Source: Laguncularia racemosa (Eukaryota > Streptophyta > Magnoliopsida > Myrtales > Combretaceae). Taken from it: 64,000 nt of DNA. The number at the start of each line of letters is the position of its first letter. The stretch's first letter is position 1. Positions 1 to 11,240 of this stretch are shown piece after piece. The notes below the pieces were generated by a model, which had not been told where the DNA came from, did no database searches, and was given only the letters and a program-made list of their open reading frames with translations. Position numbers and translations under genes: made by a program. The stretch spans positions 1,116,001-1,180,000 of the forward strand of contig JBBMOL010000117.1 of assembly GCA_037954665.1 (NCBI GenBank), read 5' to 3'.

Positions 1-2364
1 ATTAGTGTTGACATATGTTGACTTCTCATTCATCTACATAATTTTATAAAAATAAATAATATAAGAAAATAATAAAAAATGGATAAAGTAATAAAAAATT
101 AGAAACATATTGAAAATAATAAAAAAAGAAAAATAAGTCAAAAAAAGAAAAATAAAAATAAAAATGCATTATTAAATTAAATTATAATATATGTGTTTAT
201 ATATATAATTTATTTTTAAATAAAAATATATTCATTTAATTTAGTAAAATAAAAATAAAAAAATTTAGAAAAAGCAAAAAAAAAAAAAAAAAGTTCCAAC
301 CACCCTCAAGCTGGAGGATAAACCCTATTGCCCTTTTTCCTCCCTTTACCTCTCATAGAATCCTAAAACCTTCTTATGTGAATCCATAGAGAAGGAGACA
401 ACTCTTTTTGACCACTAGCTTATCGATTTAAGATTTAGACCAATCCGTGATATGCAAGATATGAAATAAGCAATTCACTCATCATGATAACATTTCGGGT
501 CAAGTAAGTGTATTTACTAGTATATTACATTATAAATTTTTTGTTAGATGGATCAATTAGGTTAAGTTGAATAGAAATCGAGCTAAGAGATCAATTTATG
601 AGGTGTATAGTGAGATACACGGTCTCCTAACATAATCGTGTTGAAACCATGTTGAAAACTCAGAGTGAACTGAGAGATACACGACCTCTCAACATGACCA
701 TATTGGAGGCTATATTGAAAATCCAAGGTGAATTGAGAGATACACAACCCCTCAACGCAACTGTGTTGAAAAAAAAGAAAATTCAACACGACCTATTAAC
801 ACAACCATGTTGAGGTTGTGTTGATGAATAGTGAATAGAGAGATACATGGCATCTCAACATGACCATGTTGAAAAAAAAAAATGACACAGAGAATAGAGA
901 GAGATACATGACCATGTTAGAAAAAAAAACAACATGACCATGTTGAGAGCATGTTAAAAAAAATGTATATGACCTTTCGAATGGTCATGTACTACCCTGC
1001 ACTTAACTACATGGCTCCCAACATGACCATGTTGAGTTGAAACATGTTTATTTTCCTTTTGATAATTTACAGGAATACAATTTTAAAAGTAAATATTTTG
1101 AATCATGTATAGGTTTGGAAAAATTGTGAAGCTAGAATAGTATAAGACAAACCAAGTTTTGCAAAGTTAGATATGTGTATACCATGTTTGTTGCTTATGC
1201 TTGATAAATTAGATTTTTGTGTGTGGGTTTAATAATATTGTAAATGAACCGGATTGAGTGTGCATGTGATTGTGAATTGCTGGGTCCAAGAAAACCGAGT
1301 GTGGGTCAGTGTTCTTAGGGTAACACCCTGATGATTGGTATGTGACATTATCCCTAGTGGAGTCATATACTAAAATGGTTCAGGTCTTATGTGGAAGATT
1401 GAGAAGTGTATTGTGAAAAGTTGTAGTGTATAGACTCATAGATAGTGAGGATTACCCACTATCATACATACACACACACACATATATATAATATTATTAT
1501 ATATGGTTGTGGAAGATTGATGTGTGAGGACTCATGGATAGTTGGAAGAACCCACTATCGTATATATATATATATATATATATATATGAATGTATGGTTG
1601 TGGAAGGTGGATGTGTGAGGACTCATGGACTCATAAATAGTGGGGAGTACCCACTGTCATATATATATTATTATTATGTATAGTAAGAAACTTATGGACA
1701 AAGAGGATTACCTTTGTCATATATATATATATGTATATATTGTTTGTGGATGGATTGTGGAAGGATGTTTAGGAATGTTATGTGTAAAGATATTTATGTT
1801 GTGATTGTGTATTGATTAAAGATTGTGAAAGATAAATAAAATTGTAAATGAATATTTTGATGCATTTTACATGTGTTACTATTTCTAGCATGGCATGCAT
1901 GTATATGTGTAGGTTTGCATTGTACTGGGTGTTAGCTCACCCCTCATGGGTTTTTTTTTTTTCTTTAGTTACAGGTGCTACAGGAGAGATAGTAGGATAT
2001 GTTGAAAACCCAGGAGAGACAGGTCATGATCAGAATAAGGAAGAGAATGTAAAATATGTCTATTATGATGACTAGTAAATAGACTAAGGTAAGACATGTT
2101 ATATTTTTATTTAGTTGTTTGAGAGTTTTTATTATAAGTGAATGTTAATCGTTTTCACTGTTTAATTTGAGAAGAATGTTGGTGACTTATTATTGAGGAT
2201 AAGAAATTTCATTAATCTCTGTTATGCAGCAGATGATTTATGATTATTATCAGGAGTATAGGAATGTGAGTATTTGGAGAATAGTGGTGATTGAGCCTTT
2301 ACGTGTCTTCAGGAAATGAGGACATGTGGTAGGCCGTAGTGTACTTAGGTTTTGGGGTGTTATA
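1..2364 (+). repeat. Solo-LTR-like sequence related to the element A LTR family
   Basis: No coding region is visible. The right half (about 1160-2364) matches the layout of the element A LTR: a 'gatgattggtatgtgacatt' stretch near 1331, the 'ctagtggagtcatatac' block, the tract before 2075, and a terminal block ending in 'ggggtgttata' at about 2364. The left part is AT-rich and then holds imperfect copies of a motif around 'aacatgaccatgttgag' (about 590-1040). The reverse-oriented solo LTR at 33188-35150 has the same order of parts, so this looks like another copy of that subfamily. The 5' boundary may lie outside the window. No gag or pol follows it. Confidence 0.55.
590..1040. repeat. Imperfect short repeats with palindromic core (acatgaccatgt type)
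   Basis: Several diverged units contain 'gagagatacacgacctctca' or 'aacatgaccatgttga', the latter close to a palindrome. Matching units on the other strand occur at about 34270-34660. They resemble decayed versions of the CACGGCCGTG-type motifs seen in the E-family LTRs. Confidence 0.5.
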
Positions 2365-4139
2365 CTTAAACTATTAAATTGTTGGTAAACTTAAAAGGGA
2401 AAAAAAAAGTTAGATCATGACCTATTGTTGTCAAATTCATGGCTATCAGGTGCCTCAATAACTACTACTATTGTTTATAAATCAAATCTAACTTGATAAA
2501 CTTGGACCCTTTGTCACTTACTTTCTTAAACACCTATTTTTGCATATTCCATTTTCTTATTCATCTTGGCAAGTTGATGTAGTTAAATTCACTTCCAATA
2601 TCTTATTCTACTTGGTGGCTGCTTTTAGTTAGCGTGGATGGTAGCTGAGCCTCTTGAAGTAAGGCTAATAGTGTGGTGGGTAGTGGCTATTGTTGATTAT
2701 GGTTTCTCTTGGCTTGGATTGTCTAATGGGTAGGGGATTAGGTTAATTTGTTAAATTTTCAATTCCTTCATTTTTAACTAATTTATTTTAAATGAAATAA
2801 GTCTTAAGGATTAGATTTTAGTGAGTTGGTTTTTATGTGATATTTTAATGTGTAATGAGATGTGTCAAGTAAGGATCGAGTATAAATGCCATATCATCAA
2901 ACGTTTTTGATGGAGTCGAGTGATAGTAAAGATGGCTTTTGAAAGTTCAATTGTGTATTGCAATTTTTACTTGAAATATTTAGGTTATTAATTGCAAAAT
3001 AACCTAAAGCAAATTGACATTATTCCTTTAGAAAATTTATACTTGAAATATTTAGGTTGCTAATTGTAAAATGATTGAAAGCAAATTGACATTGCTCCTT
3101 TAAAAAGAGGATAGTGATACTACTCTTCTAAGGAGTCTTCATGAATAATTTAGTTTAAAATTTGATATTTTTTACTTTTTTTTTCCCCTAAAAAATTTAG
3201 GATATATACATTCAATAAAAACCAAAAGGAGCAGATTAACTATTCAATTACACTAGTGGCCTGTATGAAGTTTAATTTAAATTAATTCAAAAGTAGAAAT
3301 ATTTTGTATAACTTTATTCTAATAATTCAAAATATACATAAATCTTGTCTTAATGGATTCAAAATATGAATAACTAGAATAACAACAATAGTTCATCAAC
3401 ATCAGACACATGGGCTTGATAGGTTAGCCAATTTCCTAATTTCTTAGTAATTGCCACAATACATTATCCCTTGTCACTTTTTTTTTTTTTTAATCATCAC
3501 TAGTGTTCAGTTGACTAGATTGGTTTATTACTCAACCATCTCTAATTAGTTTAATCTAATCTTTCCATAAGGGTTGAAGACTACTAGCTATTTGGAAAAG
3601 GGTTTTCCTTCTACTGTTATAAATCCGTAAATCATATGCTCTCAATTCAATCAATTGAGTTAGATGTGATTGTGATGACTCTTGATTAGCATTATGTTTA
3701 AATAGGTAGAAATCTATAGAAAACAAGAGAAAGCTAAGAAAAATGGTGGAAACTAAAGAAAATTGTATGTTTGATTGCAGTGGTAATGGAGAATTAGATG
3801 GAAACAAATAGAATTATTTCCAATCTAGAGACCTTTTCTTTCTCTCCAAATTTAGAGAGAAATAAAAGAAAATAGGTGGAAACATGGAGAGATTGTCAAA
3901 ATAGCCTTAGAATGAGAGAGAAATAAAAACAAGGAAATCTATGGAGTGTAATTCAATCCAATTGTTATCTTGTTTCTCTTCACTTAATTTTCTTGCTTTA
4001 ACTAAATAAGTGAAAATAAAATACTTCCATCCATTTCCTTTCATATTCACTTTTTATATCCAAGTGTTAAGTTCTCTCTTAGTAAGTTTTAATGATAACA
4101 AAAGATAATGTGTTTGTTAATATGTTTATGAAGTGTACA
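2365..4139. other. AT-rich intergenic sequence without recognisable gene
   Basis: Only short open frames without family resemblance are present, including a minus-strand frame at 3556-3807. There are poly-T tracts and no LTR or terminal inverted repeat that I recognise. Confidence 0.5.
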
Positions 4140-6013
4140 TGTAAAAATATATACAAAATAAATAATTTAAACAAAAAGGATAAGAAAAGTAATAAGGTTT
4201 AAGTATGAGGGTAAATTAGTCTTTTTATGACTAGGGTATTTAAACCTAATTGACCTTTAGATTCCTCTTTTCCCATTTTTGCAGTTGAGAATACAAAAAT
4301 GCTTTTAAACACACGTGGGGTAGCTTAATAGAATTCTACTAGATCAACCCGCTTTCACCAAGTAAGGCATTAATTGTTAAGATGTGTATTCCTAATTCTA
4401 AATTCGTAAGTCTAAATAATTTTAGTGATGTGTTATTAGAATTCGAAATAAGGGTTGAGACAAAATAAGCATAGACATAGGATTAAGTAATCTAGGGATC
4501 CTAATTGCAAATCAAAGCAAGTAAATATTCATATTTCATATAATGTTGTAGAATTTATAATTTAATTAAGTCAATTTGATTTGAATTCATATAAATTAGG
4601 GTTGGGAATTTAATTAGAGAAAAGGAAGAGGAGGATTTTCGAAATAGGAAGGTACACGATTAGGCACACAAACATATACCTTTACTATGTTAAGTAGAGA
4701 TGGGATTTTGGTGCTATAAGGGGTACACGACATGGTGCACGAGTGTATACCTACCCATGTTTAAGTACACGAGTAAGTACAAGTCTATATACTTGGGTAG
4801 GTTGGAAGGGACTTTTTGCGTAGAAAGGTACACAGCCATTCACACGATCGTATTCCTTCCTATATTCTTCGACATAACTACATATACGACCGTGTTATTC
4901 TAAAACATTCATATTTTGCTTTCATGTTATTGCAATTTTAAGCTAAGAGCCATGCACAATAACACAATAGGGAAAGGAAATATGCAACTAAGATATGATT
5001 AACCATTTAGTAAACTTAGGTTATGTCATAGGGTAATACTAAACTTAGTCTTTGATACTTGAAAAGTTACTATACCTTTGATAGTTACATAAAAACTAGT
5101 TGTTGGACTGCTCCTCCATGTACATATATACCTTTTTTGTTGATTGTGTTTGACAGTGTAGTTTGTTTAAGAAATTTAAAGGTTATTTGACCAAAATACA
5201 TATGTTGCTAGTGTTTAGCTTAGCTTAGGGCCCATAGTGGTAGATCTTTATAAGGTACCTCGATGATCAGTATATGTTGTTGTCCGTAGTGGTGTCTTAT
5301 TTCAAAATGTTTTTAGGGTAGATTTAAGATTAGATGGAGCCTACAGTGGTAGTTCCCAACCTAGGAATATATACCTATAAGTATTATATGGTGTGGTGGG
5401 GTCATAAATACCCCTGTATTATTTATGTGCTAAATTGAAGATAAATAATTTGATGATTGTGATATGTATATTCACTATATTTATGTGTATTTGTAATATG
5501 ATTAATGTACCATGCCCATGTTTGTATGGTACTCATGTATTGAGTTTAAGCTCATCTTATTTCTTTTTTAACTATAGGTGGATATAACGAATATGCTAAG
5601 TATGATGAGTATAGAAACATACGTAATTATTACCAAAACGAAAAAGAGAAAGAATACCATTATTATTATGGAGATGTGTAGTGAAAGAGCATTGAAGGAT
5701 TTTGAAAAATTTAGAGATTTTGAATTGGGAGTTTAGAGTTTGTTTAGATACTTTCACTCTTGACTACTTATTTTTCTTTTATAATGGAAGTTTAAAAAGT
5801 GTAACTGAATTAGAGATTATGGTCATCTTTAATTAACAATGGTGGAAATGACTTGCCTATGAGTTATTCATGTATATTATTGGAGTTACAAATATTTTGT
5901 GCATAGTGGAGTTAAACAGGTTTGATGTTGCAAGAGTGATAGAGAGCTTTAGCGTGTCTCTACCCAATAGAGACACATGGTAGGTTATAGCATTCCAAGT
6001 TCTAGGGCGTTAA
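4140..6013 (+). repeat. Element A 5' LTR
   Basis: It begins 'tgtaaaaatatatac' and matches the 3' LTR from 14371 ('tgtaaaaataaagac'). Shared blocks include 'ctaggaatatatacctataa' near 5360 and 'agctttagcgtgtctctacc' near 5947, which recurs at 35364. It ends near 'ctagggcgtta'. Length is about 1.87 kb. Internal 'gtacacgacatggtgcacga'-type sequence is a decayed form of the short palindromic motifs found in other LTRs here. Confidence 0.85.
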
Positions 6014-6038
6014 AGTTTAGGTGATAATAGAGTTTATG

Positions 6039-6056
6039 TTGTATCAAAGTTTAGGT
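6039..6056 (+). other. Degenerate primer-binding site, initiator-Met tRNA type
   Basis: 'ttgtatcaaagtttagg' resembles the plant gypsy PBS TGGTATCAGAGCTTAGG. It lies about 25 bases past the LTR end rather than immediately after it. 'aaagtttaggt' occurs twice (6012-6022 and 6046-6056), so a small duplication may explain the offset. Confidence 0.5.
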
Positions 6057-6414
6057 TTTGATCAATAGAGTATAGTTTTGTGATCCATAGAGCTTAGGTT
6101 TAAAGATCTTTAGGAACTAGGTTGACGATCAATAGGTATAGGTTTTAATTAATAGAAAATAGATTGTGATCCTTAGATGAATTAGGCATTGAATGTATAG
6201 GACAGTGAGATTGTGAAGAGAGTAGGTAGAGTCTCAGGTTCGATTGTGTTATACGTTATTTACCTATTTTGCAGTTTCTCTTGTTATTTCCTTTAAATGA
6301 GTATTTTAAATTCCTTTTCATTATATAGATACACATATATGTAACTAATGTGTTAGTTATTCATTATTTTTACTTAAGTCTTTTGTTTACTCTTTATTCT
6401 ATACCTTGAATAGA

Positions 6415-7540
6415 ATGCCTCTAAGAAGAATTCCTAGGCTAGGATCATCAAGAGATGTTAGGTGTGATGACCTAGATGAAGGGTATCCCTATGGTTAGTA
6501 ACCATAAGAAGGACAAGGTCAAGTTGCAAACTAGATTACCTAACTTTTGGAGACTATGAATACCTTGGTGGGGATGAAAGCACAGTAACAGTAATAGGCC
6601 ATGAGACTTGTTAGGCTTATAGAGGACCAATTTGGGTTGTATAAGTTTGCCAGGCTAGCAAAAGATTTCCATCAAAGAGTTGATGACTCAATAGAAGTTA
6701 AACACTGGGTAATAGTGATTGAAAAGACCTTTGCTACATTTAGGGTACTAGAGGATATGAAAGTAGATTATGTAGCCTTCCTACCAAAAGGGTTGATTCT
6801 AGATTGGTGGGATAGTGTTTCCATATTGGCAAGAGCACCTATAGGTTGGCATATACTTAGGGAACTAATTTATGAAAAATACATCCTTAGTAGCATTAGA
6901 GATAAGATGGAGGTAGCATATTATAAGTGTCAATAGGGTAACTGGACTGTAGAATAGCATGAAGTGGAGTTGAGTTGCTTGATTAAATTCTTACCTAAAA
7001 CTATTTATGCTGATGATGCTTCAAGGGCTAGGAGGCTTGCAAGGGGTTTAGAACCTTATCTTTAACATGAGGTGGGTTCTTTTCAATTGCCCACATATGC
7101 AAAGGTAGTAAACAAGGCAAAGTTTATGGAATATAGAAGGTGAAGGATAGAGGAGCAATTATCTTGTAAGGCTAGAGTGGTATTGAGGAAGAGGCTAATT
7201 CTTAGTATGACTTATTCAAATAAATGGAAGAGACTTGTGGTATATTAGGCTAAACCTATGGCCTTTGCACGTAGGCCTATTCAGTTAAAACTTATACCAC
7301 TTGCTTTGCCTCTACCTCTACCAGTAGGATTAAGATGAAGATGTCCTCGATGTATGGGATTGCATAAATTAAGTCATTGTAGTTAGCTTGAAGGAGTTTG
7401 CTTCTTCTATGGTAAAATAGAACACAATAGTAGGATGTGTATTGAAAAAGCTATACCAAAGGCATTTTTCTATAATTGTAAATAGAGAGGTCATAGATTT
7501 TTTAAGTGTAGTGCTACCATGAATTAGATGGCTACAGTGC
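6415..7540 (+). pseudogene. Element A gag remnant with two broken zinc knuckles
   Basis: An ATG at 6415 opens a frame soon closed by stops. The same frame is open again at 6601-6936 and encodes a retrotransposon gag core (residues such as 'FLPKGLILDWWDS' and 'WHILRELIYEKY'). Downstream, at about 7384-7520, two CCHC-like clusters can be read ('CFFYGKIEHNSRMC' and 'FYNCK-GHRFFKC', the second with a stop inside). These are the usual nucleic-acid-binding knuckles of Tekay-type gag. Gag would package element RNA in cytoplasmic particles, but this copy cannot make a full protein. A hAT element interrupts the region right after the second knuckle. Confidence 0.75.
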
Positions 7541-7744
7541 CATAACAAATTCCAGTGCAATCAAGGTTGTCAAAATCGCGTTTCAACTCGTACGTTTCCA
7601 CGTTTTTACGAGTTTACATATACAATCCTAGTTAACTCGCCTACAAAATCGGAAAGTTTCAAAATCGGAGTAAAATCGCGATTTTGAACAGTAAAATCAT
7701 TCAAAATCGCGATTCTACACGAGTTTACCGATTCCACACAATTA

Positions 7745-8100
7745 TCTAATTGCAGGCTTAAATCCATTCGGATCGGATCCAAGCCTAACCCAGCCGAACC
7801 TAGCCCAGCCCAATCGGCAACCCAGCACATGTAATGCAATTTTCGGCTTGCGTTGCTGCTGCTGCTGTTCGTGTACGTTGAAGAGAGAGAGAGACAGTGA
7901 GAGACAGACCAGAGTCCAGACGGTGAAAAGCGACGACGACGACGAGAGAGGAGAAGCGAGCCAGCGATCCTTCGTTCCGCATCGAACCATTAGGACAAAG
8001 AATACTGAGTAGCCGCAGCGAACCGGCGATCGTTCTTGCAGCAGGCCACCCACCAACGAGTTGAGATCCATCTTCATAGACACGATTTTTGTGTTAGGTA
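7745..8100. other. GC-rich cargo segment inside hAT copy 1
   Basis: The segment contrasts sharply with its AT-rich surroundings. It contains a CTG-type triplet run, a GA run near 7881, a (GAC)n run near 7933, and ends with 'gtgttaggtatgact', which resembles an exon-intron edge. It is absent from hAT copy 2. It looks like a captured 5'-UTR/first-exon piece of a host gene, but no protein family is recognised in the frames crossing it (for example the minus-strand frame 7742-8215), so capture is inference. Confidence 0.4.
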
Positions 8101-8209
8101 TGACTTGTATGACTATACTTGTACTTGTACAGTTGTAATGTAGTGTATCATGGGAATTTTTATGCTTGTGAGTTGTGATTGTGAATGGGTATTTGAATGG
8201 GTTGATGGC

Positions 8210-8520
8210 TTTCAAGGCCGTGCCTTCAACCGTGTACTTAACCGTGTATACTTCTGTTCTGTGTATTTTCCAAGCTCAACACACGGCCGTGCATTCAACC
8301 GTGTGTTCAACCGTGTGTACTTCTGTGTATTTTCTAAGCTCAACACACGGCCGTACATTCAACCGTGTGTACTTTTGTGTATTTTCCAAACTCAACACAC
8401 GCCCGTGCCTTCAACCGTGTGTTAAACTGTGTGTGCTTCTGTGGGCGTGTTTCCTTGATACACGGCCGTGCTCTTCCCTTCTGTGGGCGTGTTTCCTTGA
8501 TACACGGACCCACGTGCTTT
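8210..8520. repeat. Tandem cacggccgtg-type repeats in hAT copy 1
   Basis: Units of roughly 50-65 bases each carry 'acacggccgtgcattcaacc' or close variants. The core is a 10-base palindrome. A similar core appears in the LTRs of the unrelated E elements. Confidence 0.65.
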
Positions 8521-9384
8521 CCTGTCGTAGCGGAAATATAAGTCATACCCCGACATGTTTGTCGGTTATCACTCATCTCTTATCAGTGTGTTACGTTACA
8601 TTGAAGTCTTTGTGTTTGTGTTCGTCAATTATTAGTCTTCTTATTCTTATTTGTGATCATGTTCGTATTAAAGCACTTGTGTTTGATTGCTGCAACTTTC
8701 CTTATTTTAACTAATATTTTTATAATAGTAAAAAAAATAAATGGTAGATAACTTTACCTAGTAATATATAATTTTGAAGGTTTTCTTGTTATAGTATCTT
8801 CTTTATTATGTACTTTTAGTCATTTTTTAATATTACTCCTTTTTAATGGTATATCTTCATTATCAATTTTTATTTATTAGTAATTTCTTAAAGTCACAAT
8901 TGATTTTTAAATTTTATCTATTATTTTTTAGTTTTTGTATATAGAACTAGGTGAAACTAGTTTTATACATGATTTATCATTTTAGAAATAAAATATCTAT
9001 ATTATACAACTTATGCTCGATTATCTATATTATGACTTTTATTGCAAATTTGTAATTTATGGCTAAAATAAATACTTAATTTCCTTATTTCTATTATTAA
9101 TTATATTTTTAATGACTATTGTAAGTAAATTTATAATATTTGAAAGTTATTTTACATAGATTGTAAAAACTTACGTTTTTACGTTCCGTTTCTACGTTCC
9201 GATTCTACGGACCCCTTCGCGATTCTACATAAAATCGCGATTTTGACAACCTTGAGTGCAATAGCTAGTAAGACCTCCACCTAGAGTACCAGCGGGTAGA
9301 TCCTAAAACATAAGACCAAAGTAGAGACCACCAGGTCATGTTTTTGCCATATAACAACATCAGTATTAGGATACTCATGATCAA

Positions 9385-9830
9385 GATACTATTGTAGGTA
9401 CACTACTTGTCCACTTAACTACTACATATGTATTATTTAATATGGGTATGATGCATTCTTACATATCATCTAACTTTACGCATGTATGTGGTTTGAAACT
9501 TATGTTGTTGAATGATTCCATGATTGTGAATACTCCTTTGGGAGTGGGAGGAAGGTTAAATCAAACGTATAGAGATGTTAGGTTCAAAATATAAGGAAAA
9601 GTAATGCTAGTTGATTTATTTGTGTTAGAGATGATGGATTTTAATGTAATTTTAGAAGTAAATTAGTTATCTAAATACTATTCCACCACTGATTGTTATA
9701 ACTTGGTGGTCTATGTCAATGTTCCCAATGAAGATTCAATTATACTCAATTTAGAAGCATAGAGGCTAGTGACTCTTCCTAATTATGAGTTGTGGGATAA
9801 GAGTAAGATATTGACACTATTAGTAGAGGC
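9385..9830 (+). pseudogene. Element A retropepsin-like protease remnant
   Basis: The reading 'IVGTLLVHLTTTYVLFNMGMMHSYIS' is split over the codons from 9385. It matches the plant gypsy protease, where the position is normally 'VLFDSGASHSFIS'. The catalytic Asp is replaced by Asn and the following Ser/Thr by Met. 'LSKYYSTTDCYN' downstream fits the conserved 'WLSKYHA-IDC' segment, with the Trp codon turned into a stop. The protein would have processed the gag-pol polyprotein; this copy is inactive. Confidence 0.7.
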
Positions 9831-9887
9831 TAGATAAGCAATGAAACTAGAGACATATAGGTTGTGAATGAATTTAAAAATGTTTTT

Positions 9888-10784
9888 TTTGGAAAACTTA
9901 TTAAGCTTACCGCTAGTTAGGGAAATGAAATTTTATATTGATTTGGTACTAATAACAATACCAATATCTAAAGCACCCTATAGAATGGCACTTATTGCAT
10001 TATTAAAGTTGAAGACCTAACTTTAAGAGTTACAAGATAAAGGGTTTATCATACTAAGTGTTTTACCATAGGGTGCTCTAGTACTTTTCGTTAAAAAGAA
10101 AGATGAGAGCATGAGGTTATGTATTGATAATAGGGAGTTGAACCGAGTTACAATCAAGAATAAATAGCCCCTCCCTTGAATAAATAATTTATTTGATCAA
10201 TTATAGGGAGCTCAGGTTTTCTCTAAAATCGACTTGAGATTGGCGTATCACTGTCTAAGGATCAAGGAAGAACACATTCAAAAGACTACATTGAGAACTC
10301 ATTACAGGCATTGTGAATTCTTGGTAATGCCTTTTGGGTTGATCGATGCTCTTGCTACTTTTATGGATCTTATGAATAAAGTGCTTAGGGATTTCATGGA
10401 CCAAATTGTAATGGTGTTCATAAATGATATACTTATCTATTCTAAGAGCAAAGAGGAATATGAAAAACATTTGAGATTAGTTTTTGAAAGATTGCAGGAG
10501 GAGAGGTTATATGTAAAGTTCAGTAAATGTGAGTTTTAGCTAAAGCAAGTATCTTTCTTAAGACATTTGGTAAATAAGGATTGCATTTTAGTAGATCCTG
10601 AGAAGATAAAAGTGCTGGTTAACTTGTTAAGACTGAGGACAACGACAAAGGTTAGAAACTTTTTAGACTAGCTAGTTGCTATGGATGTTTTGTGGAAGGG
10701 TTCTTTCATTTAGCGACTCCTTTAACCTAACTGACACATAAGAAGGTGAGATTTGTGTGGGATGATAGGTGTGAAAATAGCTTT
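9888..10784 (+). pseudogene. Element A reverse transcriptase remnant
   Basis: RT motifs appear in order: 'LRLCIDNRELNRVTIKNK', 'QVFSKIDLRLAYHCLRIKEE', 'TLRTHYRHCEFLVMPFGL', and 'VMVFINDILIYSKSKEEYEKH' (split by position). The open stretch is 10234-10539. In the catalytic box the usual F-I-D-D is F-I-N-D, so one metal-binding Asp is lost. Stops flank the open part. The RT-RNase H connection is cut by the solo LTR at 10790 just after a 'WDDRCENSF' reading. Confidence 0.8.
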
Positions 10785-10984
10785 ATAATTGATAAGATCA
10801 CATTATAATTATATTTTCTTTTAGATTTATATTAAATTTATTTCAATGTTATAAGAAAATATAAAGAAATGATATTTAATGGTGTTTATTGTGAAAATTC
10901 AGGTTTTGAGGACCTAAAAGTAAATTACAAGTTAATTGGAGGAGTTTTTCAAAAAATTGAAGAAGCGAGTGGAGGATTGCATTG

Positions 10985-11126
10985 AAGGCCGCTGGCCTAA
11001 ACCAAAGGCTGCCGGCTTTGAGCCGGCTTACATTAAACCGGCCTCATAACACATCAAAGCCGTCGGCCTTGAGCCGACCTACATTCAAGGCTGCCGACTT
11101 ACATTCAAGGCTGCCGGCCTACATTG
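10985..11126. repeat. GCCGGC-rich imperfect repeats in solo LTR F
   Basis: Units around 'aaggctgccggc' and 'ttgagccggctt' recur about five times in 140 bases. The cores are short palindromes in an otherwise AT-rich LTR, upstream of its TATA box. Confidence 0.6.
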
Positions 11127-11232
11127 TTCCTCGGATATCCATTGTAAAAATCTCTCCAAAATCGTATCTTAATTAATTTGCTGACTCAATTCCTCATCAG
11201 ATCAGCCTTATCCTCCTCCTCCTCTTTGGATC

Positions 11233-11240
11233 TATAAATA
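11233..11240 (+). promoter_or_regulatory. TATA box of solo LTR F
   Basis: 'tctataaatagacccc' is a strong plant TATA context. Transcription would start roughly 30 bases downstream. Confidence 0.55.

Larger units (their letters stand above)
7562..9254. mobile_element. hAT-type non-autonomous DNA element, copy 1
   Basis: The termini are inverted repeats: CAAGGTTGTCAAAATCGCG at the left and its complement at the right. They are flanked by a perfect 8-base duplication AGTGCAAT (7554-7561 and 9255-9262). An 8-bp duplication and a terminus fitting the YARNG rule point to the hAT superfamily. No transposase frame is visible, so it would need a transposase in trans. The interior has a GC-rich segment (about 7745-8100) and cacggccgtg-type repeats (about 8210-8520), then an AT-rich right half that is repeated, inverted, in the copy at 30032-31268. 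It sits in element A between gag and protease. Confidence 0.85.

Noticed and set aside
7742..8215. Minus-strand frame of 157 codons in hAT copy 1
   Set aside because: No family resemblance; low-complexity Ser/Leu and Gln runs come from GA and triplet repeats.
8150..8714. Two overlapping plus-strand frames with repetitive Asn-Arg-Val and Cys-rich products
   Set aside because: Produced by the cacggccgtg tandem repeats read in different frames.
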